A DNA stretch of 64,000 nt from Gluconacetobacter diazotrophicus PA1 5 (GTDB lineage Bacteria > Pseudomonadota > Alphaproteobacteria > Acetobacterales > Acetobacteraceae), in assembly GCF_000067045.1 (NCBI RefSeq), contig NC_010125.1, positions 3,264,001 through 3,328,000 of the forward strand, given 5' to 3'. The position numbers and the translations under genes are program-made. Within the stretch, counting starts at the first letter, position 1; each line of letters opens with the position of its first letter. The notes under the pieces were generated by a model, which was given only the letters and a program-made list of their open reading frames with translations, ran no database searches and was not told the origin of the DNA. Shown one piece after another: positions 51,643-61,253 of the stretch.

Positions 51643-52389
51643 ATGGCTGAAATCATACTGGACCACGCGTGTGTCGAATTTTCGATCTACAACGCACGCA
51701 GCCGCTCCCTGCGCAACGACCTGATGAAGCGGGTGGGCGGCCATCTCGGCGGGTCCCCCAAGGATGACCGGGTCGTGGTCCACGCCCTGCGCGACATCAA
51801 CCTGCATCTGCAGGCCGGAACGCGCCTGGCCCTTGTCGGGCATAACGGCGCGGGCAAATCGACCATGCTGCGCCTGCTCAGCGGCGTGTACGAGCCCTCG
51901 GCCGGGCGGGCCGTCATCACGGGGAAGGTGTCGTCGCTGCTGGACCTGTCGATGGGCATGGACGTCGAGCAGACCGGGCGCGACAACATCATCCTGCGCG
52001 CGGTCTTCCTGGGCATGACCTTCACCCAGGCCAAGGCGCTGGTCCCTGAAATCGCTGAATTTTCGGAATTGGGTCCCTATCTGGACCTGCCGATGCGGAC
52101 CTATTCCAGCGGCATGGCCATGCGGCTGGGGTTCGGGGTGTCGACGGCGATCCAGCCCGACATCCTGCTGATGGATGAAATGATATCGGTCGGCGACGTC
52201 CGCTTCGCCGCCAAGGCGAAGGCCCGGCTGCAGAAGCTGATGGAACAGGCGCGGATCTGGTCATCGCCTCGCACCATTTCCGAGACGCTGCGGGAATATT
52301 GCGACCGGGCGGTATGGCTCCAGGAGGGCCGCATCGTCGCGGACGGCCCGCTGGAAGACATCCTGGCGCGCGCCCACGCGCCGGACTGA
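51643..52389 (+). CDS. wzt: Polysaccharide ABC exporter ATPase (Wzt/KpsT-like), local frameshift
   Basis: 248 residues. Walker A GHNGAGKST, signature YSSGMAMRLGF and Walker B ILLMDEMISVGD are intact and typical of polysaccharide exporters. No C-terminal carbohydrate-binding domain, so the short KpsT-like form. Near 52256-52281 the open frame reads RIWSSPRTISETL. Adding one C at about 52256 and removing one at about 52280 gives RILVIASHHFETL, with the conserved switch His. Literally read, the protein lacks this residue. A paired sequence error is the likelier explanation. Confidence 0.88.
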   Translation: MAEIILDHACVEFSIYNARSRSLRNDLMKRVGGHLGGSPKDDRVVVHALRDINLHLQAGTRLALVGHNGAGKSTMLRLLSGVYEPSAGRAVITGKVSSLLDLSMGMDVEQTGRDNIILRAVFLGMTFTQAKALVPEIAEFSELGPYLDLPMRTYSSGMAMRLGFGVSTAIQPDILLMDEMISVGDVRFAAKAKARLQKLMEQARIWSSPRTISETLREYCDRAVWLQEGRIVADGPLEDILARAHAPD

Positions 52390-52393
52390 AGGG

Positions 52394-52425
52394 GGCGTGA
52401 CCGGGCCCGAGGGCCCGGTCACGCC
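52394..52425. terminator. Hairpin between convergent wzt and rhlE
   Basis: Perfect 15-bp inverted repeat GGCGTGACCGGGCCC (52394-52408) / GGGCCCGGTCACGCC (52411-52425) in the 42-bp gap between two converging stops. No T tract on either side, so it may act as a bidirectional roadblock or mRNA end-stabiliser rather than a classic terminator. Confidence 0.6.
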
Positions 52426-52431
52426 GGTCCG

Positions 52432-53703
52432 TCAGGCGACGCGGCGTGCCCCGCCGCGATGACCGCCACCCTGGCGCTGCTGGTGGCGTCCGCCACCGCC
52501 GCCGCCCCGGCCACGGCCGCCACCGCCGCCCAGCACCGGCGGGCGCAGGGTGGAATTCTCGGCGGCTTCGGAGTGGTAGGGATGTTCCTGCACCACCGGA
52601 ATCTTCTTGCCGATCGCCTTTTCGATGTCGCGCAGCCACGCCCGCTGCTCGGCATCGCACAGCGACACCGCCCAGCCGTCGCGCCCGGCGCGCGCCGTGC
52701 GGCCGATGCGGTGCACATAGCTTTCCGGGACGTTCGGCAGGTCGTAGTTGAAGACATGCGTCACGTCGTCGACGTCGATGCCGCGCGCCGCGATGTCGGT
52801 CGCCACCAGCACCTTGACCGCGCCGGAGCGGAAGCCCGCCATCGCGCGTTCGCGCGCGCCCTGCGACTTGTTGCCGTGAATCGCCTCGGCGATGATGCCG
52901 TGGTCGTTCAGGAATGCAGCGACCTTGTTCGCCTCATGCTTCATCAGGGTGAACACCACGGCGCGCTCGACCTTGGGCGAGTCCACCAGCAGTTGCAGCG
53001 CCGCGCGCTTGTTGTCGGTATCGACGAACATCACCGCCTGGCGGATACGATCGACCGTGCTGGACGGCGGCGTGACCTGGACGGTCGCCGGATCGCGCAG
53101 CAGGCCGTGGGCCAGGTCGGCGATGCTCTTGGGCATGGTGGCGGAGAACAGCAGCGTCTGCCGGTCGCGCGGCAGTTCCGCGACGATGCGGCGGATGTCG
53201 CGGACGAAACCCATGTCCAGCATCCGGTCGGCCTCGTCCAGCACCAGCACTTCCAGGCCCGACAGGTCGATATGCCCCTGGCCCATCAGGTCCAGCAGGC
53301 GGCCCGGGGCCGCGACCAGCACGTCGACGCCGCGGCGCATGGCCTCGACCTGCCGCCCCTGGCCGACGCCGCCGAAGATCACCGTATGGCTCAGGCGCAT
53401 ATGGCGGGCGTAGGATTTGAAGCTCTCGTCGATCTGCGACGCCAGTTCGCGCGTCGGCGCCAGGACCAGGACGCGCGCGCCCTTGGGGTTGGCGCGGCGA
53501 TGATGGGTCAGCAGCCGCTGCAGGATCGGCAGGGCGAAGGCCGCCGTCTTGCCGGTTCCGGTCTGCGCCAGGCCCAGCAGGTCACGACCGGCCAGCAGGT
53601 GCGGGATGGCACCGGCCTGAATGGGGGTGGGGGTGGTGTACCCTTCCTCATTCAGCGCACGCAGCAACGGTTCGGCAAGCTGAAGGTCGGCAAATGTGGT
53701 CAT
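52432..53703 (-). CDS. rhlE: DEAD-box ATP-dependent RNA helicase, RhlE-like
   Basis: 423 residues with all helicase motifs: Q motif (PTPIQAGAIP), AQTGTGKT, PTRELA, DEADR, SAT, the second-domain ATDIAARGIDV and HRIGRTARAG. A Gly/Arg-rich C-terminal tail (RGRGGGGGGRHQ) probably binds RNA. Acts in ribosome assembly or RNA decay by family. Start is the ATG at 53703. The stretch 53704-53961 upstream holds no gene that I can support; its promoter must be there. Confidence 0.92.
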   Translation of the reverse strand: MTTFADLQLAEPLLRALNEEGYTTPTPIQAGAIPHLLAGRDLLGLAQTGTGKTAAFALPILQRLLTHHRRANPKGARVLVLAPTRELASQIDESFKSYARHMRLSHTVIFGGVGQGRQVEAMRRGVDVLVAAPGRLLDLMGQGHIDLSGLEVLVLDEADRMLDMGFVRDIRRIVAELPRDRQTLLFSATMPKSIADLAHGLLRDPATVQVTPPSSTVDRIRQAVMFVDTDNKRAALQLLVDSPKVERAVVFTLMKHEANKVAAFLNDHGIIAEAIHGNKSQGARERAMAGFRSGAVKVLVATDIAARGIDVDDVTHVFNYDLPNVPESYVHRIGRTARAGRDGWAVSLCDAEQRAWLRDIEKAIGKKIPVVQEHPYHSEAAENSTLRPPVLGGGGGRGRGGGGGGRHQQRQGGGHRGGARRVA

Positions 53704-53961
53704 GAAGCGCCTCCGGGCACCTGAAAATGGCCGGATTCCCCACGACAGGATGAGCATCCGGAACAGACTTGAAAGAAAATACGAATCACGGCTCGCAATC
53801 CCGCATCGCAGGTCGCGCTGTCATTCACCGTGGAAAGCGGGTCAGAAGGGATGTCTTGTCCGTCCAATCCGTGCCCCCCGCATCAAAAGGCACGTGCGTA
53901 CAAGTCAGCATGCGGGACAGGCGGGGTCCGTCCACCGGCGGCCTTCTACCCGCTTGTCGCC

Positions 53962-54888
53962 TCATCCGCAAGCCTTTTCCCCATGCAGGCGACGGGCCAG
54001 CGCCAGCGCACCCGCGACGGCATCCCCCCGCGCCGCCGCCAGGCAGGCCCGGCCGGGCGGCGGCAGATAAGGCAGCAGGACCGGCGCCAGCCCGCCCAGC
54101 AGGCAGCACGACAGGGTCCGGAAGCCCTCGGCATCCCGCAGCGCGGCCAGCAGGTCGCCCAGTTCCGCCCCGGCCCGGGCCAGCAGGGTGCGCGCCTGCG
54201 CGTCGCCTTCGGCCGCCATGGCCACGACCAGCGGCGTCAGGCGGGCGAAGTCGGCGGGACGGGCACCGACCGCCCAGACCATCGGGTCCGTGCCCCGTTC
54301 GGCCGTGCCCTCCTGCACCAGCCGCGCATGAATGGCGTCGGTCAGGGCCGTGCGCGGCGCGCGTCCGTCCCCGGCGCGCAGCATCAGGCGCACCGCCTCC
54401 AGCCCGATCCAGGCGCCGCCACCCTCGTCGCCCTGCGGGAACCCCCAGCCGCCGACCCGGCGCGTCCGCCCGCCGGCGACGGCGAATCCCACCGTCCCGG
54501 TGCCGGCGGCAATGATGGCGCCGTCATCGCCGCCATGGGCCCCCAGGCACGAGGTATAGGCATCGGTCACGATGTCGATCCGTGCGAACAGCGCCGGCAG
54601 GGCCAGGAAGCGCGCGACCGCCCCCGCGACCTCGGCCCCCGCAAGGCCCGCCCCCGCCACCAGATGGCAGGATGACGGCGGCAGTCCGGCCCGGACCATC
54701 GCCTGGTCCAGCGCGTCGCGCACCGACCGCCAGCCCTGTTCGGCATCGGTCGCGATATTGGCCGGGCCGCCGTCCCCTTCCCCCAGGACGACCCCGTGGG
54801 GCGTGGTCAGGCGCAGGCGCGTCCGCGTGCCCCCGCCGTCGATCCCGGCCAGGACGACGCGGGGCACCGCCCCGCCGGCACGCTCCAC
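53962..54888 (-). CDS. BadF/BadG-type ATPase, probable N-acetylglucosamine or MurNAc kinase
   Basis: 308 residues of the ASKHA kinase superfamily. The phosphate-1 motif AGIDGGGTRTRLRL and phosphate-2 motif IAAGTGTVGFAV are present, with the GWGFPQGDEGGGAWIG block of the GlcNAc-kinase branch. GTG start at 54888 with GGGAGG upstream, 4 bp after metW. Together with MurQ it could recycle amino sugars from peptidoglycan. That is inferred from family, and the link to metW-metX is positional only. Confidence 0.82.
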   Translation of the reverse strand: MERAGGAVPRVVLAGIDGGGTRTRLRLTTPHGVVLGEGDGGPANIATDAEQGWRSVRDALDQAMVRAGLPPSSCHLVAGAGLAGAEVAGAVARFLALPALFARIDIVTDAYTSCLGAHGGDDGAIIAAGTGTVGFAVAGGRTRRVGGWGFPQGDEGGGAWIGLEAVRLMLRAGDGRAPRTALTDAIHARLVQEGTAERGTDPMVWAVGARPADFARLTPLVVAMAAEGDAQARTLLARAGAELGDLLAALRDAEGFRTLSCCLLGGLAPVLLPYLPPPGRACLAAARGDAVAGALALARRLHGEKACG

Positions 54889-54892
54889 CGCG

Positions 54893-55498
54893 TCAGCCTC
54901 CCTGGCGCCGCAGCAGGAACAGCGCCTGTTCGCCGAAGATGTTGGCCAGGCGGATCGACCGGCGCCAGGGGGCGCGCTCGCCGTCCTCGTCCACCGCCAT
55001 CCATTCCTCGACCACGTATCCTTCCTCACGGCACAGCATCAGGAAATCGAGGATGGTGCAGGGATGGATGTTGGGCGTCTTGTACCACGGCGTGCTCCAG
55101 ACCGTGGTCATCGGCATCCGCCCGGTGGTCAGCAATTTCAGCCGCAACTGCCAGTGACCGAAATTGGGAAAGGACACGATGGCGTGCCGTCCGATGCGCA
55201 GCATCTGGCGCAGCACCTCGCGCGGGCGTTCGACGGCCTGCAGCGTGCGCTGCAGGACGACGTAGTCGAAGGCATGGTCGGGATAGTGCGCCAGGTCGTG
55301 GTCGGCGTCGCCGTGCATCACCGGCAGGCCGTGCGCGACCGACCGCGTGACCTCCTGCATGTCGATCTCGATGCCCTGCGCGTCGCAGCGGCGGGTGCGG
55401 AACAGGTAATCCAGCAGCGCGCCGTCACCGCTGCCGATATCGAGAACCCGGGTGCCGGGCTGGATCATGTCGGCGATCAGCCGCTGGTCGAGACGCAT
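54893..55498 (-). CDS. metW: Methionine biosynthesis protein MetW
   Basis: 201-residue SAM-methyltransferase-like protein found beside metX. SAM motif I VLDIGSGDGALL and the family-specific block SFPNFGHWQLRLKLL (with TPWYKTPNIHPCT) identify MetW. It is needed with MetX for homoserine acylation in several proteobacteria. Three bases separate it from metX, so the two are one operon. Confidence 0.94.
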   Translation of the reverse strand: MRLDQRLIADMIQPGTRVLDIGSGDGALLDYLFRTRRCDAQGIEIDMQEVTRSVAHGLPVMHGDADHDLAHYPDHAFDYVVLQRTLQAVERPREVLRQMLRIGRHAIVSFPNFGHWQLRLKLLTTGRMPMTTVWSTPWYKTPNIHPCTILDFLMLCREEGYVVEEWMAVDEDGERAPWRRSIRLANIFGEQALFLLRRQGG

Positions 55499-55501
55499 GG
55501 T

Positions 55502-56665
55502 TCAGCCGATCCGCGCATGTTCGGCGGCGCCGGACAGGAAGCCGCGCACCGTGCGATCGAAATCCGGCTCGTCCAGCAGGAAGGCGTCATGGCCCTTGTC
55601 GCTCTCGATCTCGACGAACGACACGTTGGCGGCGGCGCGGTTCAGCGCGCGCGCCAGCAGCCGCGCCTGCGAGGTCGGGAACAGCCAGTCGGACGAGAAC
55701 GAGACGATGCAGAAACGCGTGCGCGTTCCCTGGAACGGCCGCGACAGGTCGCCGTCATGATCGGCTCCCAGGTCGAAATAATCCATGGCCCGCGTGATGG
55801 TCAGGTAGGAATTGGCGTCGAAGCGCCGCACGAAGGACGAGCCCTGGTGCCGCAGATAGCTCTCGACCTCGAACATCTCGCCGAACAGGGACAGCGGGTT
55901 GGCCGGACCGTACGGGTCGCGCCGCACCCGCCGGCCGAATTTCCGCGTCAGCGCCTCTTCGGACAGATAGGTGATGTGCGCCATCATCCGCGCGACCGCC
56001 AGCCCCCGCGCCGGGACGGCCTCGCGTTCCCAGTAGCGGCCACCATGCCAGTCGGGATCGGCGAAGATGGCCTGGCGGCTGACCTCGTTGAACGCGATGT
56101 TCTGGGCCGAATGGAACGGCGAGGTCGCGATCGGCATCGCCGCGAACACCATGTCGGGGAAGGTCGCGGCCCATTCCAGCACCTGCATCCCGCCCATCGA
56201 CCCGCCGACGACGGCGAACAGCCGCCGGATGCCCAGATGGTCGACGACCAGCTTCTGCGCGCGGACCATGTCGCGGATGGTAATCGGCGGAAAATCGGTG
56301 CCCCACGGCTCCGCCCCCTCGCCTTCCATTCCGGTGCGCGAGGACCGCGGCCCGGTCGAGCCCATGCACCCGCCCAGCACGTTCATGCAGATGACGAAGA
56401 ACCGGTCGGTGTCGATCGGCAACCCGGGCCCCACCATGCGGCTCCACCAGCCGGGCTTGCCGGTCAGGGGCTGGGTATCGGCCAGGTACTGGTCGCCCGT
56501 CAGGGCATGGCAGACGACGATCGCGTTATCGCGCGCCGCCGACAGGGTGCCGTAGGTCCGGTAGGCGACCCGCACCGGCGCCAGGCGGAATCCGCATTCC
56601 AGCGCCAAACCTTCGGGAAACAGCAGATGGTCGTGTTCCAGCGGGGTGGGAAGGGTCTGATCCAT
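55502..56665 (-). CDS. metX: Homoserine O-acyltransferase MetX
   Basis: First committed step of methionine synthesis: acylates homoserine. Alpha/beta-hydrolase with the nucleophile elbow [14 protein letters not shown], a catalytic Asp/His pair (SDWLFP and DKGHDAFLL) and the MetX blocks [14 protein letters not shown] and [12 protein letters not shown]. About 387 residues from the ATG at 56665, where homology to the family begins. A GTG at 56740 with AGGACGAG upstream would add 25 unconserved residues and is a real alternative. The 237-bp divergent gap to osmC is long enough to hold a structured leader. Confidence 0.93.
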   Translation of the reverse strand: MDQTLPTPLEHDHLLFPEGLALECGFRLAPVRVAYRTYGTLSAARDNAIVVCHALTGDQYLADTQPLTGKPGWWSRMVGPGLPIDTDRFFVICMNVLGGCMGSTGPRSSRTGMEGEGAEPWGTDFPPITIRDMVRAQKLVVDHLGIRRLFAVVGGSMGGMQVLEWAATFPDMVFAAMPIATSPFHSAQNIAFNEVSRQAIFADPDWHGGRYWEREAVPARGLAVARMMAHITYLSEEALTRKFGRRVRRDPYGPANPLSLFGEMFEVESYLRHQGSSFVRRFDANSYLTITRAMDYFDLGADHDGDLSRPFQGTRTRFCIVSFSSDWLFPTSQARLLARALNRAAANVSFVEIESDKGHDAFLLDEPDFDRTVRGFLSGAAEHARIG

Positions 56666-56902
56666 TGCGTGGGCCGGCATTCCGTCGCGAACGATTGCAG
56701 GGCACGGACAGGCCGGCGGCGCAGGCAATGTCCCTGTCACGATTGGCTCGTCCTATGGCACCAGCGCCCGCCGCACGCAACAGTTGGATCGGCATCCCGG
56801 CCGCGGCGCTTCACCGGATCGTGTGCGGCCCGCCCGCATCACCCCGCACGGCGGGGCGTTATGGTCTGACGCGCAAGCGGCAACCATAAAGGATTCCAGA
56901 CC

Positions 56903-57334
56903 ATGACCATCAAGAAATACGGCACCGCCCAGTGGCAGGGCGGACTGAAGGACGGCAAGGGCACCGTTTCGACCGAAAGCGGCGCGCTGTCGGCCCACCC
57001 GTACGGCTTCAACACCCGCTTCGGGGACGTCAAGGGCACGAACCCCGAGGAACTGGTCGGCGCCGCCCATGCCGCCTGCTTCGCCATGGCGCTGTCCAAC
57101 ATCCTGGGCGAGGCCGGGCTGACCGCCAGCGCGCTGGACGCCAAATCGGTCGTTTCCCTGGACAAGCAGCCCGACGGCTTCGCGGTCACGGCGGCGCACC
57201 TGACGCTGACGGCGACGATCCCCGGCACGACCGACGCCCAGTTCCAGGAACTGGCCGCCAAGGCCAAGGCCGGCTGCCCGATTTCCAAGCTGCTGAAGGC
57301 CGAAATCACGCTGGAAGCGACGCTGAAATCCTGA
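56903..57334 (+). CDS. OsmC-family peroxiredoxin
   Basis: 143 residues. The two redox cysteines are in the typical contexts AAHAACFAMALS and AKAGCPISK. Reduces organic or lipid hydroperoxides in the cytosol. AAGGA precedes the ATG. Divergent from metX and convergent with aroC. An OsmC versus Ohr assignment is not firm, but the LVGAAHAACF block favours OsmC. Confidence 0.9.
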   Translation: MTIKKYGTAQWQGGLKDGKGTVSTESGALSAHPYGFNTRFGDVKGTNPEELVGAAHAACFAMALSNILGEAGLTASALDAKSVVSLDKQPDGFAVTAAHLTLTATIPGTTDAQFQELAAKAKAGCPISKLLKAEITLEATLKS

Positions 57335-57350
57335 ATCCGGCCTTCCGCGC

Positions 57351-57380
57351 GTCGCCTCCGGCGCGCGTTTACGGACCGAC
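57351..57380 (-). repeat. Palindromic repeat element, end fragment E fused to aroC
   Basis: Thirty bases that, on the minus strand, start with GTCGGTCCGTAAACGCG, identical to the left end of copy C, and then drift away from the element. They supply the last three residues (VGP) and TAA stop of aroC, just as copy C does for ligA. Confidence 0.8.
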
Positions 57381-58442
57381 CTGCGCGCGATGGCGGAGGA
57401 AATGGTCGGCGAGCACGCACGCCATCATCGCCTCGCCCACCGGTACCGCGCGGATGCCCACGCAGGGATCGTGCCGGCCCCGGGTCGAGACCTCGACATT
57501 CTCCCCGCCACGCGTCACCGAGTCGACCGGGGCCAGGATCGAACTGGTCGGCTTGACCGCGAACCGCGCCACCAGCGGCTGGCCGGTGGAAATGCCACCC
57601 AGCACGCCGCCCGCGTGGTTCGCGCCGAAGGTCAGGCGACCGTCCACCATGCGCATCGGGTCGGCATTCTCCTCGCCCGTCAGTTCGGCGGCGGCGAACC
57701 CGTCGCCGATCTCGATGCCCTTGACGGCATTGATGCTCATCAGCGCCATGGCCAGGTCGGAATCGAGCTTGCCGTAGACCGGCGCCCCCCACCCGGCCGG
57801 CACGCCCTCGGCCACGATTTCGATCACCGCGCCGATCGACGACCCGGCCTTGCGCACGGCGCCCAGATATTCTTCCCACACCGGCACCATCGCCGGATCG
57901 GGACAGAAGAACGGGTTGGTGTCCACCGCGTCCCAGTCCCAGCGCGCACGATCGACCCGATGGGCCCCGATCTGCGTCAGCGCGCCGCGAATCCGTACGC
58001 CCTCGCCCAGGACACGGCGCGCGACGGCGCCCGCCGCCACCCGCATCGCGGTTTCCCGCGCCGAGGACCGGCCGCCCCCGCGATAGTCGCGAATGCCGTA
58101 TTTCAGGTCATAGGCCACGTCGGCATGGCCCGGCCGGTAGCGTTCGGCAATGTCGCCGTAATCGCGCGAGCGCTGGTCGGTATTGCGGATCAGCAGGGAA
58201 ATCGGGGTGCCGGTGGTCTGCCCCTCGAACACCCCCGACAGGATTTCCACCGCGTCGGGTTCCTGGCGCTGGGTGGTGAATTTCGACTGGCCGGGGCGGC
58301 GGCGGTCCAGCCAGGGCTGGATGTCGGCCTCGGACAGGGGCAAGCGCGGCGGACAGCCGTCGACGACGCAGCCGATCGCGGGGCCGTGGCTCTCGCCCCA
58401 GGTCGTGACGCGAAACAGATGGCCGAAACTATTGTGCGACAT
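57369..58442 (-). CDS. aroC: Chorismate synthase
   Basis: Last step of the shikimate pathway, producing chorismate with reduced FMN. The family signatures [17 protein letters not shown], the [13 protein letters not shown] block and [18 protein letters not shown] are present. 357 residues, normal. The C-terminus ends VGP from a repeat fragment. Forms a minus-strand pair with fabI 43 bp upstream. Confidence 0.96.
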   Translation of the reverse strand: MSHNSFGHLFRVTTWGESHGPAIGCVVDGCPPRLPLSEADIQPWLDRRRPGQSKFTTQRQEPDAVEILSGVFEGQTTGTPISLLIRNTDQRSRDYGDIAERYRPGHADVAYDLKYGIRDYRGGGRSSARETAMRVAAGAVARRVLGEGVRIRGALTQIGAHRVDRARWDWDAVDTNPFFCPDPAMVPVWEEYLGAVRKAGSSIGAVIEIVAEGVPAGWGAPVYGKLDSDLAMALMSINAVKGIEIGDGFAAAELTGEENADPMRMVDGRLTFGANHAGGVLGGISTGQPLVARFAVKPTSSILAPVDSVTRGGENVEVSTRGRHDPCVGIRAVPVGEAMMACVLADHFLRHRAQVGP

Positions 58443-58485
58443 GACCCGACGCTCCCCGCTTTTCCCCGGCGCCCCGGGTGCCTTC

Positions 58486-59325
58486 TCAGTCGCCCGAAAC
58501 GCTGATGTCGGGCGCCGTGGGGTTCTTCATGCCCACGATATGGTAGCCGGAATCGACGTGGTGGATTTCGCCGGTCACGCCGCCCGACAGGTCGGACAGC
58601 ATATACAGCCCCGCGCCCCCGACCTCGTCCAGCGCCACGTTACGTTCCAGCGGCGAGTTGTACTGGTTCCACCTCAGGATGTAGCGGAAATCGCCGATCC
58701 CGTTGGCGGCCAGCGTCTTCATCGGTCCGGCCGAAATGCCGTTCACGCGAATCCCGTCGCGGCCCAGGTCGGCGGCCATGTAGCGCACCGAGGCCTCCAG
58801 CGCCGCCTTGGCCACGCCCATGACGTTGTAGTGCGGCATGACCCGTTCCGCCCCCAGATAGGACAGGGTCAGCATCGATCCGCCCGCCTTCATCAGCCGC
58901 GCCGCCCGCTGCGCCACGGCGGTGAAGGAATAGCAGGAGATGTCCAGCGCCGTCAGGAAGGCATCGCGCGGGGTATCGACATAGCGCCCGCGCAGATACT
59001 GCTTGTCCGCCCAGCCGATGGCGTGGACCAGGAAGTCCAGCCCCCCCCACTCTTCCTCGATCCGGGCGAAGGTCGCATCGATCGCGGTGTCGTCGCCCAC
59101 GTCGCAGGGCAGCACCAGCGACGATCCCACGCGTTCGGCCAGCGGGCGGACCCGCTTGCCCAGCGCCTCGCCCTGATAGGTGAAGGCCAGTTCCCCGCCC
59201 TGTGCCGCAACCGCGCTGGCGATCCCCCAGGCGATCGAATGGTCATTGGCGACACCCATCACAAGCCCGCGCTTGCCCTTCATGAGGGTGCCGGTGAGCG
59301 GGGCTTTGGGCGTGCCGTCTGACAT
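58486..59325 (-). CDS. fabI: Enoyl-[acyl-carrier-protein] reductase (NADH)
   Basis: Final reduction in fatty-acid elongation. SDR-type with the divergent FabI cofactor loop [13 protein letters not shown] and the catalytic Tyr and Lys in [21 protein letters not shown] follows. 279 residues. GAGGATCC precedes the ATG at 59325; a long upstream in-frame extension is only the shadow of pdxH. Divergent from pdxH. Confidence 0.95.
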   Translation of the reverse strand: MSDGTPKAPLTGTLMKGKRGLVMGVANDHSIAWGIASAVAAQGGELAFTYQGEALGKRVRPLAERVGSSLVLPCDVGDDTAIDATFARIEEEWGGLDFLVHAIGWADKQYLRGRYVDTPRDAFLTALDISCYSFTAVAQRAARLMKAGGSMLTLSYLGAERVMPHYNVMGVAKAALEASVRYMAADLGRDGIRVNGISAGPMKTLAANGIGDFRYILRWNQYNSPLERNVALDEVGGAGLYMLSDLSGGVTGEIHHVDSGYHIVGMKNPTAPDISVSGD

Positions 59326-59472
59326 GATAGGATCCTCAGAATGGAATATGGCATGATCGGATTGGCGCCGTGGTTGCACAAGCAGGCGCGTGGGACAAGA
59401 TCCGAGCATGACTAGGTACCCTGTTTCGCGGGCATCGTGGCAAGCGGGCCAGGCAGGAATGGAACGGATGGC

Positions 59473-60129
59473 ATGACGACCCCGCACGGCGACCCTGGGC
59501 AAAGCGACCTCGGCCCGCAGGCCCATCTGGGGCCGCTGATCGATCTGGGCGCGGACCCCTTCGCCCTGTTCGCGGCATGGATGCGCGACGCCGAGGCCGC
59601 GGAACCGGTCGATCCCAACGCGATGGCCCTGGCCACCGCCACGCCGGACGGCCGCCCCTCGGTGCGGATGATCCTGCTGAAGGGCGCGGACCGGCGGGGC
59701 TTCGTCTTCTATACCAACCTCGAAAGCCGCAAGGCCGGGGAACTGACGGAAAACCCGCACGCCGCGTTGCTGTTCCACTGGAAGAGCGTGGCGCGCCAGA
59801 TCCGCATCGAGGGATCGGTCGAACGCGTCAGCGACGCCGAGGCCGATGCCTATTTCGCCAGCCGTTCGCGCATGTCCCGACTGGGCGCCATCGCATCCGA
59901 CCAGTCGCGCCCCCTGCCCGACCGCGCGATCTTCGAACATCGCCTGGCGGACCTGGAAGAGCGCTACCCCGACGGGGACGGCGCCATTCCGCGCCCGGCG
60001 AACTGGTCGGGTTTCCGGCTGGTTCCGGACCGAATCGAGTTCTGGCAGAACCGCCCGCATCGGTTGCATGATCGGGCCGTCTGGCGCCGCGCCGAAACGG
60101 GATGGGAGACGACGCGTCTCTATCCCTAG
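59473..60129 (+). CDS. pdxH: Pyridoxamine 5'-phosphate oxidase
   Basis: FMN enzyme making pyridoxal 5'-phosphate from PNP or PMP. Blocks MALATATPDGRPSVRMILLKG, GFVFYTNLESRKAGEL and FHWKSVARQIRIEG cover FMN and substrate sites. The C-terminal PANWSGFRLVPDRIEFWQ and RLHDR are diagnostic. 218 residues from the ATG at 59473; an ATG 12 codons upstream is less likely. Divergent from fabI over about 147 bp. Confidence 0.95.
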   Translation: MTTPHGDPGQSDLGPQAHLGPLIDLGADPFALFAAWMRDAEAAEPVDPNAMALATATPDGRPSVRMILLKGADRRGFVFYTNLESRKAGELTENPHAALLFHWKSVARQIRIEGSVERVSDAEADAYFASRSRMSRLGAIASDQSRPLPDRAIFEHRLADLEERYPDGDGAIPRPANWSGFRLVPDRIEFWQNRPHRLHDRAVWRRAETGWETTRLYP

Positions 60130-60218
60130 TTGGGCCCTGGTTGGGCGGGAGAGACGGCCCGATCCTCGCGAATTGCACCATCGAACGGCGACGTTCTTCG
60201 GAGTCTGGAGAAAAGAAT

Positions 60219-61103
60219 TTGAAAAACATACAGAAAGTCCTCCTGCCGCTGAGTGGAACGTCCAATGCCGAGGCCGCGCTGGCCACCGGCCTGCTGTTCG
60301 CCCGTCAGTTCGGCGGCCATGTCGCGGCGCTGCATGTCCGCGCCGACAGCCGCGACGTGGCCCCCCTGGCGGGCGAGGGCCTGTCCGGCGCGATGGTCGA
60401 GGAAATGATGTCGGCGGCCGAGCGCGAGGGCGCGCGCCGGTCGCTGGCCGTCCGCGAACTGTTCGACCATTTCACCGCCGGGAACGAGGTCACCGTCACC
60501 GGCCCCATTCCGCCCTTCCACACCAACCCGGTAGGCAGCGCCACCGCCAGCTTCGTCACCATGACGGGCCGCGAGCACGAGGTCATTACCTTCCGCGCCC
60601 GGCTGTGCGACGTCACGGTGGTCCCGCACCCCGATTCCGGCGATGAAGTGTCGTCGTCCGAAACCCTGCACGCCATCCTGTTTGACAGCGGCCGGCCCGT
60701 GGTCATCGCCCCGCGCCGGGCGCCCGCCACCGCCGGACGGCGGATCTGCATCGCCTGGAACGGCACGGCCGAGGCCACGGCGGCGCTGCACCATATCCTG
60801 CCCTGGGCGGCCGAGGCCGAGGCCGTGCGCATCCTGTATTCCGGCGACTACCAGCGCCGGGGCCCCGAGGCCCGCCACGCCGCCGACTACCTGGCCATCC
60901 ACGGCATTCATGCCGACCTGCTGGAATTCGGCAATACCGGGGAAACCGTGGGTGCCTCCCTGCTGTCCGCCTGCCGCGAGTTCAACGCCGACATGCTGGC
61001 CATGGGCGCCTATTCCCATTCCCGGCTGCGCCAGCTGATCCTGGGCGGCGTGACGCGCCACGTGCTGGAAAATGCCGAACTGCCGGTGTTGATGAGCCGT
61101 TAA
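60219..61103 (+). CDS. Universal stress protein (UspA family, tandem-domain length)
   Basis: 294 residues. The C-terminal Usp domain carries the nucleotide-type motif MGAYSHSRLRQLILGGVTRHVL. The N-terminal half (VLLPLSGTSNAEAALATGLLFARQ) is a second, degenerate Usp-like domain. TTG start with GGAG eight bases upstream; 89 bp after pdxH. Likely a stress-response protein of unknown partner. Confidence 0.87.
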   Translation: MKNIQKVLLPLSGTSNAEAALATGLLFARQFGGHVAALHVRADSRDVAPLAGEGLSGAMVEEMMSAAEREGARRSLAVRELFDHFTAGNEVTVTGPIPPFHTNPVGSATASFVTMTGREHEVITFRARLCDVTVVPHPDSGDEVSSSETLHAILFDSGRPVVIAPRRAPATAGRRICIAWNGTAEATAALHHILPWAAEAEAVRILYSGDYQRRGPEARHAADYLAIHGIHADLLEFGNTGETVGASLLSACREFNADMLAMGAYSHSRLRQLILGGVTRHVLENAELPVLMSR

Positions 61104-61199
61104 TACCGCCCATAATCCAGCCCGTCATGGGTGGCATGCGAATATACTACATTACCTTTGCGTATATTTCGCTTGAACCTCGCGCCGGAAATGATTAAG

Positions 61200-61239
61200 T
61201 CCCTCTTCAAAGCACGATCATCGATCGTGCATTGAGGGA
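61200..61239 (+). promoter_or_regulatory. Leader hairpin before cysH
   Basis: GCACGAT (61212-61218) pairs with ATCGTGC (61224-61230) around CATCG. An outer helix TCCCTC (61200-61205) pairs with GAGGGA (61234-61239), with an internal loop between. The outer helix contains the GAGGG that could serve as a ribosome site for the GTG at 61254, so the structure could gate translation or be a protein-binding site. Nothing else is evident between the usp stop and cysH. Confidence 0.55.
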
Positions 61240-61253
61240 TGTGGATCTGAACC

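Noticed and set aside
56741-56902. SAM-II riboswitch annotation before metX
   Set aside because: The conserved GTGATTTG and GTTAAACAAG cores are not present; kept only as an open question.
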